From Rhodobacterales bacterium (GTDB lineage: Bacteria; Pseudomonadota; Alphaproteobacteria; Rhodobacterales; Rhodobacteraceae), in the NCBI GenBank assembly GCA_021155205.1, contig JAJNPS010000052.1, positions 198,953-262,952 on the forward strand: DNA of 64,000 nucleotides, given 5' to 3'. The notes under the pieces were generated by a model. That model saw only the letters and a list, made by a program, of their open reading frames with translations, ran no database searches and was not told where the DNA came from. Position 1 is the stretch's first letter, and each line of letters opens with the position of its first letter. Shown here piece by piece: positions 35,105 through 43,583 of this stretch. The position numbers and the translations under genes are program-made.

Positions 35105-35133
35105 GTGATCACTATTTTCCGGGCTGTGATCAC
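35105..35133 (-). promoter_or_regulatory. Two GTGATCAC operators, 21 bp apart, upstream of sdhC
   Basis: Exact palindromes GTGATCAC at 35105-35112 and 35126-35133 are centred 21 bp apart, two helical turns. Read toward sdhC, the second is followed after 17 bases by CCTGTTA, a segment also found 13 bases after the last such site upstream of sucC, possibly part of the -10 region. The same palindrome with the same spacing occurs three times before sucC. This points to a dedicated regulator of both operons. Confidence 0.7.
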
Positions 35134-35147
35134 GTCGAATCACCGAC

Positions 35148-36179
35148 CTAAACGGGCATCAGCGCCCAATAGTCCATGTCCAGAAGAATATCCGGGTCGT
35201 AGCCTCCGCCTTCATCGCGCAAGGCAAAGGGTGCGGCCCCGGCCTTGACCGCGACGGTGCGCAGGCGGATCGCCCCTGTCCCGGGGGCCGCGGTCGCGGC
35301 CGTGTCCAGCACTTCGGACCAGGCCCGCACCGTATCGCCCGCATGACACGGATTGGCATGCGCGCCTGCATTCAGCGCCACGATCAGTTGCGCATTGGCC
35401 AACCCGTTGAAGGACAGGCTTCGCGCCAGGCTGATCACATGCCCGCCATAGACCAGCCGCCGTCCATCCGGTCGCGCTGTCGCGTCGAAATGCACCCGCG
35501 CGGTATTCTGCCACAGGCGTGTGGCCATCATGTGTTCGGCCTCCTCCACTGTGGCGCCGTCAACGTGGTCGATCCGCTCTCCCACAGCATAGTCGCCCCA
35601 GCGGTGCGGCTCTCCGGCCATGGCAAAGTCATAGTTCGTGAAATCAAGTCCCTGCGGGATGACAAGCTGGTCCGCACTGACCAGTGGCGCAACATCGGGC
35701 ACCACGGTCGGAGGCGCGGTTGCGCCAAGGTCACGCTTTTTCACCATCACCCAGCGCACATAGTCCAGCACCGGCTGGTCTGCCTGGTTCAGCCCCGTGG
35801 TCCGGACATAGACCACGCCGGCCTGGCCGCTGGAATTCTGTTTCAGCCCGATCACGGTTGACACCGCCCGCAATGTGTCGCCCGGCCAGACCGGCCGCAG
35901 CCAGCGCATCCCGGCGTATCCCAGATTGGCGATGGCGTTCAGGCTGATGTCCGGGACCGTCTTGCCTAGGATCAGGTGAAACACCATCAGATCGTCCAGA
36001 GGCGATCCCGGCAGCCCGACCCGCCGCGCAAATTCGTCCGACGAATGGATCGCGTGCCGCGAAGGGTAAAGCGCGTGGTAAAGCGCACGCTCACCGCCCG
36101 ACACGGTGCGCGGCACGGCATGCACGATGGTCTGCCCAACCGCGAAATCCTCGAAGAACCGGCCCGCGCTCGTCTTCAT
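35148..36179 (-). CDS. mch: Mesaconyl-CoA hydratase (MaoC family)
   Basis: The 343-residue enzyme hydrates mesaconyl-CoA to (2R,3S)-beta-methylmalyl-CoA in the ethylmalonyl-CoA pathway. Two hot-dog folds are visible: the first with FFEDFAVGQTIVHAVPRTVSGGE and LDDLMVFHLILGKTVPD, the second with YAVGERIDHVDGATVEEAEH and LVYGGHVISLARSLSFNGL. Its neighbours mcl2 and NnrU on the same strand match the arrangement I recall for R. sphaeroides mch. The ATG overlaps the DUF1737 stop codon (ATGA). Confidence 0.9.
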   Translation of the reverse strand: MKTSAGRFFEDFAVGQTIVHAVPRTVSGGERALYHALYPSRHAIHSSDEFARRVGLPGSPLDDLMVFHLILGKTVPDISLNAIANLGYAGMRWLRPVWPGDTLRAVSTVIGLKQNSSGQAGVVYVRTTGLNQADQPVLDYVRWVMVKKRDLGATAPPTVVPDVAPLVSADQLVIPQGLDFTNYDFAMAGEPHRWGDYAVGERIDHVDGATVEEAEHMMATRLWQNTARVHFDATARPDGRRLVYGGHVISLARSLSFNGLANAQLIVALNAGAHANPCHAGDTVRAWSEVLDTAATAAPGTGAIRLRTVAVKAGAAPFALRDEGGGYDPDILLDMDYWALMPV

Positions 36180-36379
36180 TGGTCCGACAGCTTGGTCTCG
36201 GGCGAATATTCGCCATGCGCGTCCTTGACCACCGCCTGCCCGCAGCGCATCACGCCGCGCGCCGCATCAAAGGCATAGGCCGGCGGACCATGCAGGCTCC
36301 AGCCCTTGTTCAGCGCCGCCGTGACCTTGTGGCAGAACGCGGATGTGTCGTCATCACTTAGAAAACGGTAAAGTTTCAT
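36176..36379 (-). CDS. DUF1737 domain protein
   Basis: This 67-residue soluble protein reads KLYRFLSDDDTSAFCHKVTA, GWSLHGPPAYAFD, then MRCGQAVVKDAHGEYSPE, the DUF1737 pattern (usually GW-L-G-P at the centre). Function is unknown. The ATG at 36379 follows the NnrU stop codon by 4 bp, and its stop codon overlaps the mch start, so it is translationally coupled within the mcl2-NnrU-DUF1737-mch operon. Confidence 0.8.
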   Translation of the reverse strand: MKLYRFLSDDDTSAFCHKVTAALNKGWSLHGPPAYAFDAARGVMRCGQAVVKDAHGEYSPETKLSDQ

Positions 36380-36383
36380 GGAT

Positions 36384-36929
36384 TTAACCGAACGGCCAAT
36401 AGCCAAGCCAATTGTGTATGAACCCGATGACGGCCAGCACCACCACGGTTCCGATCACCGCCTGCACCTCGTTCTTCACTGGCCAGCCGTGTTCGGGCAC
36501 CCAGTCCCCGCTGGCCCGGTTGATCACGATCACCGACACCACCGCCCAGACCAGCAGCCCGCCGAACAGCACCAGCGATGCAAGGTCGCCGTTGACCAGC
36601 AGATGCGCCACCGCCCAGGTCTTGACCGCTGTCAGTTGCGGATGACGGATTTTCGTCGTGATCCAGGTCTTTGCCCCGCTGGAGACGAACAGGTATATCG
36701 CAAGGATCATCAAGAGGTTGTTGACACGCGTCAGGAACGGGGGCGACGACCACAGGACAACCACGTCCGCCGCGCGATAGCCGATCACCATCAGAACGAT
36801 CGCGGCAAGCGATGCAACCGCCACGACGGCCTTGCCGGGATCGCCCATTCGCGCCCGCGCATCCGGGGCCAGACGTTTGAAAAGGTGCGCGGACGACCAC
36901 AGCAACAGGCCTAGGATGAGCAGGGTCAT
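36384..36929 (-). CDS. NnrU family membrane protein
   Basis: The 181-residue protein has about five transmembrane helices. LILGLLLWSSAHLFKRLAPD at the N-terminus and HPQLTAVKTWAVAHLLVNGD in the centre contain histidines conserved in NnrU/isoprenoid-associated membrane proteins. NnrU was named from nitric-oxide reductase regulons; here the context is the ethylmalonyl-CoA pathway, so a role in denitrification is not implied. It is co-transcribed with mcl2 and mch. Confidence 0.85.
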   Translation of the reverse strand: MTLLILGLLLWSSAHLFKRLAPDARARMGDPGKAVVAVASLAAIVLMVIGYRAADVVVLWSSPPFLTRVNNLLMILAIYLFVSSGAKTWITTKIRHPQLTAVKTWAVAHLLVNGDLASLVLFGGLLVWAVVSVIVINRASGDWVPEHGWPVKNEVQAVIGTVVVLAVIGFIHNWLGYWPFG

Positions 36930-36965
36930 AGGTGTTCTCCATTCGGGTTTTGCGCTACCCTGCCG

Positions 36966-37814
36966 TCAAATGCCGCTGGCGGCAATCGCCTCTGCGCGGG
37001 CCAGTGTGGCGCGGGCCGCGGCGACATGCAGGTTCTCCACGATACGCCCGTCCAGTACCGCGACACCCTGCCCGGCCTTCAGTGCCGTCTCAAAGGCCTC
37101 GATCTGCCGTCGCGCCAGCGCCACGTCATCGCTGCTTGGTGAAAAGGCCGCATTCGCCGCCGCGATCTGCGCCGGATGGATCAGGGTCTTGCCGTCAAAC
37201 CCCATGTCGCGCCCTTGCTGACATTCCGCTGCAAATCCCGCGTCGTCGCGCAAGGTGTTGTACACGCCGTCCACGATCACCTTGCCATGCGCGCGTGCCG
37301 CCAGCACGCACAGACCAAGACCCGTTATCAGCGGCAGACGGTCGGCGCGCGCCCGCGACCCCAGGTCCTTGGCAAGATCGTTGGTGCCCATCACCATGCC
37401 CGCCAGACGCGGATGCCCGGCAATGGCTGCGGCATTCAGCATGGCCAGCGGCGTCTCCATCATCGCCCAAAGGGGGATCGCCGGAACCCTTGCGGCCAGC
37501 GCGTCCAGATCATCGGCCGTCTGGACCTTGGGCAGGATCAGCCCGTCGACGCCGGCATGACGGGCAAAGGCCTTTATGTCCGCCTCGGCCCAAGGCGTTC
37601 CCAGACCGTTGACCCGCACCAGCCGCACGCGCGCGCCAAAGTCGCCAGCGCCCAGCGCATCCGCCAGCGCGTCGCGCGCCTGCGCCTTTTCATCCGGCGC
37701 TACCGCGTCCTCCAGATCCAGGATCAGCGCGTCGGCGGGCAGGGATCGCGCCTTGTCCATCGCGCGCGCATTGCTGGCCGGAATGTAGAGAACCGACCGG
37801 AACGACCGCAGCAT
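36966..37814 (-). CDS. mcl2: (3S)-malyl-CoA thioesterase (CitE-like)
   Basis: The 282-residue member of the CitE/HpcH aldolase family has SVLYIPASNARAMDKA, the metal-binding Glu in LDLEDAVAPDEK, VRVNGLGTPWAEAD and WAMMETPLAMLNAAAIA. In R. sphaeroides, Mcl2 hydrolyses (S)-malyl-CoA to malate and CoA as the last step of glyoxylate plus acetyl-CoA condensation. Linkage to NnrU and mch supports Mcl2 rather than the lyase Mcl1. The ATG at 37814 is the family start; the longer frame is rejected. Confidence 0.88.
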   Translation of the reverse strand: MLRSFRSVLYIPASNARAMDKARSLPADALILDLEDAVAPDEKAQARDALADALGAGDFGARVRLVRVNGLGTPWAEADIKAFARHAGVDGLILPKVQTADDLDALAARVPAIPLWAMMETPLAMLNAAAIAGHPRLAGMVMGTNDLAKDLGSRARADRLPLITGLGLCVLAARAHGKVIVDGVYNTLRDDAGFAAECQQGRDMGFDGKTLIHPAQIAAANAAFSPSSDDVALARRQIEAFETALKAGQGVAVLDGRIVENLHVAAARATLARAEAIAASGI

Positions 37815-37852
37815 GATTCGCCTTTCAGCAATTTTCTTTCGTTTCGAAGCAC

Positions 37853-37874
37853 GCTCTTGCCATATTCGGCAAGA
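37853..37874 (-). promoter_or_regulatory. Inverted repeat upstream of the mcl2 operon
   Basis: CTCTTGCC-ATATTC-GGCAAGAG has perfect 8-bp arms and lies 39 bp before the mcl2 ATG. Next to it GATTTTC and GAAAATC form a second, looser dyad. The position suits an operator or promoter-overlapping site. Confidence 0.4.
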
Positions 37875-38020
37875 GATTTTCCGCTGCGGTGCAGAAAATC
37901 CCCCGCGCATCCGCATGAACGCCGCGTTAACCCGTTTTTGGCCCGCCCTGATCAGCCTGTGCCCGACAACCGCGTCCGCAGGTGCCGGATCGTGGGAACC
38001 ATATCCGAAAGGCAACACCT

Positions 38021-38330
38021 ATGATGCGCATGATGATGGCTTTGTCCCTGGGATTTGCAGGTGTGGTGCTTGCCGTCCAGATTGCCCGCGCCGAACCGCA
38101 ATGCGCCACACGCGAGACGGTGGTGCGGGTATTGGCCGACCGCTATGGCGAGAACGCCGCAGCCTTGGCCTGGCAGGACCCACACAGGTGAGGGAGGTGT
38201 TCGCCAATGACGGCGCCGGTACCTGGCCATGACGCTGACCATGTCCAACGGCGTGACAGGCATGGTGGCCTCGGGACAAGGCTTTTAGACGCTTGACGAC
38301 CCGCTGCCGGCGCGCGGTCAGAACATCTAG
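38021..38330 (+). pseudogene. Decayed small secreted protein gene
   Basis: A signal peptide and start (MMALSLGFAGVVLAVQIARA, then ETVVRVLADRYGENAAALAW) are followed in other frames by REVFANDGAGTW, then MTLTMSNGVTGMVASGQGF, a TAG, and TLDDPLPARGQNI before the final stop codon. Joined, these read as one secreted protein of about 100 residues like hypothetical proteins I recall from Rhodobacteraceae. At least two frameshifts and one premature stop codon (probably a former GAG Glu codon) inactivate it. Confidence 0.65.
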
Positions 38331-39076
38331 ATCAGCGCCGTCGCACCGTCCCAGATCAGCTTTGCCGAAATCAGCAAAAGCGCCCAGACGACCAGCCGGA
38401 AGAACAGCTTTTCGGGCAGCCACCTGACCAGCCTGACACCGACAAAGACTGCAATGACGGCAGGTATCGCCAAAGCTGCGGCGGTCCGAAGGTTCCCGAT
38501 ACTCAACTGCCCCAGCGCGTAATAGGGCACCAGCTTGACCGCGTTGATGACCGCAAAGGCAATCGTCGTCGTGCCGGCAAACACCTCTTTGCGCATCCGT
38601 AGAGGCAGGGTGTAGACCTGATAGGGCGGCGCGCCGGCGTGGCTTACAAAACTTGTAAACCCGGCGACCGCACTCCAGAAAAGGCCGCGCGCCACTTCGG
38701 CCCGCTGCGGCGGCCCTTCGACCCCGCGCCGAAGGATCAGCGACAGCGCAAAGGCCACGCCGATCACCCCCACGACCAGCGTTACCGCCGGTTCGGGCAC
38801 GATGCTGGCGGTCGCCCAGCCAATCCCTATCCCGACAACTGCGCCCGGAATCACGATGGCCAAGACGCGCCGGTCAAACGCCTGACGATAAGCATAAAGC
38901 CCAAAGACGTCCGATACCACAAAGACCGGCAACAGCAGCCCCGCGGCCAGCACGGGCGACATCACCAGCGCCATGACCGGCACCGCCAGCATGCCCACGA
39001 TCGGAACGCCGCCCTTGGACATGCCCACCAGCACCGCCGCAATCGCCGCCGCCACCCAGAACCAGACGTCGTGCAT
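38327..39076 (-). CDS. TauE/SafE (TSUP) family anion exporter
   Basis: The 249-residue membrane protein has eight or so helices. AAVLVGMSKGGVPIVGMLAVPVM is the first repeat, and VAGFTSFVSHAGAPPYQVYTLP, with the conserved HAG, is the second. Members export sulfite, sulfoacetate or related anions. Its substrate is unknown. It is divergent from mdh, sharing the 156-bp region with a TTAGCGCTAA palindrome. Confidence 0.85.
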   Translation of the reverse strand: MHDVWFWVAAAIAAVLVGMSKGGVPIVGMLAVPVMALVMSPVLAAGLLLPVFVVSDVFGLYAYRQAFDRRVLAIVIPGAVVGIGIGWATASIVPEPAVTLVVGVIGVAFALSLILRRGVEGPPQRAEVARGLFWSAVAGFTSFVSHAGAPPYQVYTLPLRMRKEVFAGTTTIAFAVINAVKLVPYYALGQLSIGNLRTAAALAIPAVIAVFVGVRLVRWLPEKLFFRLVVWALLLISAKLIWDGATALI

Positions 39077-39096
39077 GCGTGCCTCCTACCCTTGCC

Positions 39097-39115
39097 GGGG
39101 TTAGCGCTAAACCCC
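39097..39115. promoter_or_regulatory. LacI-type palindrome between TauE gene and mdh
   Basis: GGGGTTAGCGCTAAACCCC contains the perfect 10-bp palindrome TTAGCGCTAA with a central CG step, typical for LacI/GalR-family operators. A central-carbon LacI-type regulator (CceR) has been described in R. sphaeroides; whether this is its site is unverified. It lies 118 bp before the mdh ATG and 20 bp before the TauE start. Confidence 0.45.
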
Positions 39116-39232
39116 GCGTGAGGTCGACGAAAGCCCTTTTTTGTGCCGGTTCACGGCGCAGCGACGGCTTGCCACCCGCCGCGGATCGGCTTACCCAATC
39201 GGCCAAACCTCACCAAGGCGGAGACCTTTCCC

Positions 39233-40195
39233 ATGGCCAGACCAAAGATTGCCCTGATCGGCGCCGGGCAGATCGGGGGCACGCTTGCCCATCTCATTGC
39301 GCTCAGGGAACTGGGCGATGCCGTCTTGTTCGACATTGCCGAAGGCACGCCGCAGGGCAAGGCGCTGGACATCGCCCAGTCCGGCCCGGCCGAAGGTTTC
39401 GATGCCGAAATGTCGGGCACCAACGACTATGCGTTCCTGCGACGCGCCGATGTCTGCATCGTCACCGCTGGCGTGCCCCGCCGCCCGGGGATGAGTCGCG
39501 ACGACCTTCTGTCCGTGAACCTCAAGGTGATGAAGTCGGTGGGTGAGGGGATCAAGAAACACTGCCCGCAGGCGTTCGTCATCTGCATCACCAACCCCCT
39601 CGATGCCATGGTCTGGGCGTTGCGCGAATATTCAGGCCTGCCGCACAACCGCGTCGTGGGCATGGCGGGCGTGCTGGACTCGTCGCGCTTTCGCCACTTC
39701 CTGTCGCTTGAATTCGGCGTGTCGCAGCGTGACGTGTCGGCATTCGTTCTGGGCGGCCATGGCGACACGATGGTCCCCCTGGTGCGCTATTCCACCGTCG
39801 GCGGCATTCCCCTGCCCGACCTGGTCGAAATGGGATGGACGACGCAGGAAAAGCTGGACGCCATTGTCCAGCGCACCCGCGACGGCGGGGCCGAAATCGT
39901 GGGCCTTCTGAAAACCGGATCGGCATTTTACGCGCCGGCCACATCTGCGGTGGAAATGGCCGAGGCGTTCCTCAAGGACCAGAAACGTGTCCTGCCATGT
40001 GCGGCTTACGTCAAAGGCGCCTATGGCCTGAAAGGCATGTATGTGGGCGTTCCGACCGTGATCGGGGCCAACGGCATCGAAAAAGTCATCGAGATCAAGC
40101 TGAACAAGGCCGAACAGGCGATGTTCGACAAGTCGGTCGACGCGGTCAAAGGCCTGGTGGCCGCCTGCAAGGAAATCGACCCCTCGCTGGCGTGA
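39233..40195 (+). CDS. mdh: Malate dehydrogenase
   Basis: The 320-residue NAD-dependent LDH-like malate dehydrogenase has KIALIGAGQIGGTLAHL at the N-terminus, the substrate loop VTAGVPRRPGMSRDDLL and the catalytic His in VLGGHGDTMVPLVRY. It produces oxaloacetate in the TCA cycle. The ATG at 39233 follows GGCGGAGACC; the upstream frame lacks similarity. A good terminator follows, so mdh is probably not obligatorily co-transcribed with pepT and suc. Confidence 0.97.
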   Translation: MARPKIALIGAGQIGGTLAHLIALRELGDAVLFDIAEGTPQGKALDIAQSGPAEGFDAEMSGTNDYAFLRRADVCIVTAGVPRRPGMSRDDLLSVNLKVMKSVGEGIKKHCPQAFVICITNPLDAMVWALREYSGLPHNRVVGMAGVLDSSRFRHFLSLEFGVSQRDVSAFVLGGHGDTMVPLVRYSTVGGIPLPDLVEMGWTTQEKLDAIVQRTRDGGAEIVGLLKTGSAFYAPATSAVEMAEAFLKDQKRVLPCAAYVKGAYGLKGMYVGVPTVIGANGIEKVIEIKLNKAEQAMFDKSVDAVKGLVAACKEIDPSLA

Positions 40196-40227
40196 CCCGC
40201 AGGGTGTGCTTCAGCGCACCACCCCCG

Positions 40228-40254
40228 ACGCGCGCCCTGCCTGGCGCGCGTTTC
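40228..40254 (+). terminator. Terminator after mdh
   Basis: ACGCGCGCC, loop CTGCCT, GGCGCGCGT then TTCGC gives a perfect 9-bp GC stem 33 bp after the mdh stop codon. The T-run is short. Confidence 0.5.
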
Positions 40255-40323
40255 GCATTCCGGGCCGACCTTGACACCCCCGCTCCCCTGATCCCAACTC
40301 CGCCCCGACGCCGGAGCATCCCC

Positions 40324-41559
40324 ATGACCCAATTCGATGCCGAACTTGAATCCCGCCTGCTGCGCTATGCCGCCATCGACAGCCAGTCCGATGCCGACAG
40401 CCCCAGCGCGCCTTCGACCGCAATCCAGCTGGACATGGCCCGCCTTCTGGTCAGGGAACTGACTGAAATGGGTGCCGCAGACGTCACCCTGACCGCCTAC
40501 GGCACCGTCCTTGCCACGATCCCCGGCACCGCGCCCGGCCCGACGGTCGGGTTTCTTGCCCATGTCGATACCGCACCGCAGTTTAACGCAACCGGCGTCA
40601 AACCGCGCGTGATCCGGGGCTATAACGGCGGGGCGATCACCTATCCCGACAATCCCGACCTGGTCCTGTCGCCCGACATCTCGCCGCGCCTGGCCACGAA
40701 ACAGGGCCATGACATCATCACTGCATCGGGGCTGACTCTCCTTGGCGCGGATGACAAGGCCGGGATTGCGATTCTGATGACTGCCGCCCGTTACCTGATC
40801 GCCAACCCGCATATCCCGCACCCGCAGCTGCGCCTCGCCTTCACCCCCGACGAGGAAATCGGCCGCGGCGTCGATGCCCGCCTGCCCGCCGATCTGGGGG
40901 CGGCCTTCGCCTACACCTTTGACGGCGGCGCGGTGGGCGAGATCGAATATGAAAGCTTTTCCGCAGACGGGGCAAAAGTCACCGTGACCGGCGTCTCGAT
41001 CCATCCCGGCCTGGCCAAGGGCAAGATGGTCAACGCCATTCATCTGGCCGCGAAAATCATCGCTGCCCTGCCGCAGCAAACCATGCTGCCCGAACTGACC
41101 GACGGTCGCGACGGGTTCATCCATGCCACCGAAATGACCGGCGGGTCGTCGGAAATGGTGCTGAAATTCATCCTGCGCGATTTCGAACGTGAGGGCCTCG
41201 CGAAAACGGGCGACATCCTTCGCGCCGTCTGCGCCGCCGTGCAGGCCTCCGAACCCCGCGCGACCATTACCTGCGAGATCACGCCGCAATACCGCAACAT
41301 GCGCTACTGGCTGGAAAAGGATATGACCCCGGTCAACTTGGCGCTGGATGCCGCGCGGTCGCTGGGCCTCGATCCGGTGTCGGTGCCGATCCGGGGTGGC
41401 ACCGATGGTTCTCGCCTGACGGAAATGGGGGTGCCCTGCCCGAACCTTTTCACCGGCATGGCCGAAATCCACGGGCCGCTGGAATGGGTCTCGGTGCAGG
41501 ATATGGCCATTGCAACCCGACTGGGCCTTGCGCTGGCCGAGCGCGCCGCGACCAAGTGA
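40324..41559 (+). CDS. pepT: Peptidase T (tripeptidase)
   Basis: The 411-residue M20B metallopeptidase removes N-terminal residues from tripeptides. Di-zinc ligands appear in order: His in GFLAHVDTAP, Asp in LLGADDKAG, the catalytic and metal Glu in FTPDEEIGRG, Asp in YTFDGGAVGE and the last His in EIHGPLEW. Length is normal. It lies between mdh and a methyltransferase whose GTG start overlaps its stop codon (GTGA). Confidence 0.93.
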   Translation: MTQFDAELESRLLRYAAIDSQSDADSPSAPSTAIQLDMARLLVRELTEMGAADVTLTAYGTVLATIPGTAPGPTVGFLAHVDTAPQFNATGVKPRVIRGYNGGAITYPDNPDLVLSPDISPRLATKQGHDIITASGLTLLGADDKAGIAILMTAARYLIANPHIPHPQLRLAFTPDEEIGRGVDARLPADLGAAFAYTFDGGAVGEIEYESFSADGAKVTVTGVSIHPGLAKGKMVNAIHLAAKIIAALPQQTMLPELTDGRDGFIHATEMTGGSSEMVLKFILRDFEREGLAKTGDILRAVCAAVQASEPRATITCEITPQYRNMRYWLEKDMTPVNLALDAARSLGLDPVSVPIRGGTDGSRLTEMGVPCPNLFTGMAEIHGPLEWVSVQDMAIATRLGLALAERAATK

Positions 41560-42224
41560 GCCGTCCCGCTTCCCCCTACCTCGCGCCCGGCTTTTACGAC
41601 GACGCCCTCGCGAAAGGTCGCCATCGCGACATTGTCGGGGGCCGGTGGGAGGAGACGGGCCGCCTGCAAATAGCCTTGCTCCGCGATGAGGGCCTGCAAC
41701 CCCACCACCGCCTGCTTGACATCGGCGCGGGTTCCCTGCGCCTTGGCTGCAAGGCCGTCCCATACCTTGAACGCGGACATTACTGGGCCACTGATGCGTC
41801 GCTTCCCCTGATGCAGCGCGGCCACCAGGCGGAACTTGCCGACCCCGCGCGCCTGCCCTTGGCGCATTTGATCGAGGATGCCGATTTCGCGTTCCCCGGT
41901 ATTCCCGACAGCATCGACTACGTCATCGCCTGGGGCGTCTTTACCCATTTGCCCGGCGAGAACCTTGGCCGCGCGCTGACCTCTTTGCGCCATCGCTTTC
42001 CGCGCCTGCAAAAGTTTCTCTTCACGCTCTTTCTTGCCGACGATACCGCTGTCCACGCCCCCATCGCCCAACCCGACGGCGTCGTCACCCACCCCGCCCG
42101 CCCGCCCTACCACGTGCTGACCCGCGACGTGTTTGCGCAATGCTCCAGCGCCGGTTTCGCCGCCTTTGCCCGCGACAACCGCCTGCCGCGCGGCCAGCGG
42201 CTTTGGGTCGCCTGGCCCGCATGA
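41556..42224 (+). CDS. Class I SAM-dependent methyltransferase
   Basis: The 222-residue protein has a SAM-binding motif I (HHRLLDIGAGSLRLGCKAVPYL) and motif for the acidic ribose contact (YWATDAS), plus IDYVIAWGVFTHLPGENLGRAL as post-I/II region. Substrate is unknown. The GTG at 41556 overlaps the pepT stop codon by 4 bases, so it is translated from the pepT mRNA. Confidence 0.8.
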   Translation: MSRPASPYLAPGFYDDALAKGRHRDIVGGRWEETGRLQIALLRDEGLQPHHRLLDIGAGSLRLGCKAVPYLERGHYWATDASLPLMQRGHQAELADPARLPLAHLIEDADFAFPGIPDSIDYVIAWGVFTHLPGENLGRALTSLRHRFPRLQKFLFTLFLADDTAVHAPIAQPDGVVTHPARPPYHVLTRDVFAQCSSAGFAAFARDNRLPRGQRLWVAWPA

Positions 42225-42323
42225 CGTCGCGACCATTCCGGGATTACAGACCGTTCGACCCATTGATCGCCATCCCCAGCCAGCGCATCCTGCCCATGCC
42301 ATTTGACCCCAAAGGACACCGCC

Positions 42324-43520
42324 ATGCGCGCGCCCCTGATTGCCCTGACCCTTTTCATCGCCACGCCTGCCCTTGCCGAACGTTCTGCCCTTTCCACCGA
42401 GATTGCCCAGAACGGCCTTGGTCCGACCGAGACCCGCCTGGCCGCCCTGCCCGCGCCCACCCCGGATGAGCTGTTCGCGCTCGCGGGCCTCCAGTTCCTT
42501 GGTGGGATCGAGGATGCCCTGCAAATCCGCTGGCGCACCGGCATCCAGTCCGATTGGTCCGAATTGCCGATCCTGCGCCTGCCGATCCCCGAAAACCCCG
42601 ATGCGCAACCCTTCGGGTCCACCGATTTCATCGACCTCATCGCCGGCCTATCCACCCGGATGGACGATGCGCGCGCTGCCCTTGCCCGCCTCGGCACCCG
42701 GGACTTCGCGCTGGAAATCGCACTTGGCGACCTTTGGTTCGACATCAACGCGAACGGCGCGCGGGACGACGGCGAAGGCGTCAGCGACGTCGCGGGCCTG
42801 ACCCTTGGTGGCGCGGGGCGCATGGGGATGCAGGCGATCAACGACCCTGTCATCCGCTTTGATACCGCCGATGGCGCCTGGCTGTCAGCTTACACCAACT
42901 TTCTGTCCGCATTCGTCACCCTGGCGCAAGCTTACGATCCTGCCCCCGCCATCGACCGTATCCTGGCTTCGAGCGAAAAGATGAAGGCGATGTGGGGCAC
43001 CACGCCGCCCTCCAACGCCTTTGACATGATGTTCGGACGGCAGGTTGACCGCGTTGCCATGGTGTTGACCGCCCTGTCGCAGACCCCCGACCCCGACCTG
43101 GCCAAGGCCGCCCATGCGCATCTTCTGTCGATGATCACCGAAAACCGCCGGTTCTGGAAACTGGTCGAGGCCGAGACCGACAATGACAGCGAGTGGGTGC
43201 CCAACGACCGGCAGGTGTCGGGCCTTGGCCTGACCATGCCACCCGGCACCGGCGCACGCTGGCAGGCGGTTCTGGCGGATGCCGAAAAGTTGCTGAAGGG
43301 CGAGCTTCTGATCCCCCACTGGCGCTATGGTGCCGAGGCTGGCATCAACCTGAAAAAACTGTTCGATGCCCCCGTTCCTGTGAATCTGGTCACATGGGTC
43401 CAGGGCGAGGGCCTGTTGCCTTTCGCAGAAAAAGGCCCGCGCGCCAGCCCGTTTGCCTGGAACGAATTCACCTCGCTGGTGCAGGGGGATGAACTTCTGT
43501 TCGCGGTATTCCTGAACTGA
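42324..43520 (+). CDS. Conserved secreted protein of unknown function
   Basis: The 398-residue protein has a signal peptide cleaved after ATPALA. The mature part is helical and contains WFDINANGARDDGEG near residue 142, an Asp-x-Asn-x-Asn-Gly-x-x-Asp-x-Gly-Glu loop resembling EF-hand or dockerin calcium sites. C-terminal WRYGAEAGINLKKLFD and WVQGEGLLPF look conserved-type. I do not recognise a named family, although I believe related Rhodobacteraceae carry it near sucC. It starts at ATG 42324 after AAAGGACACC. Confidence 0.65.
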   Translation: MRAPLIALTLFIATPALAERSALSTEIAQNGLGPTETRLAALPAPTPDELFALAGLQFLGGIEDALQIRWRTGIQSDWSELPILRLPIPENPDAQPFGSTDFIDLIAGLSTRMDDARAALARLGTRDFALEIALGDLWFDINANGARDDGEGVSDVAGLTLGGAGRMGMQAINDPVIRFDTADGAWLSAYTNFLSAFVTLAQAYDPAPAIDRILASSEKMKAMWGTTPPSNAFDMMFGRQVDRVAMVLTALSQTPDPDLAKAAHAHLLSMITENRRFWKLVEAETDNDSEWVPNDRQVSGLGLTMPPGTGARWQAVLADAEKLLKGELLIPHWRYGAEAGINLKKLFDAPVPVNLVTWVQGEGLLPFAEKGPRASPFAWNEFTSLVQGDELLFAVFLN

Positions 43521-43583
43521 CACCGAGCGCACCGCCGTCGAATCACCGTCGCAGCCCCGCAGCATTCCCCTTCCAGCCCAAAT

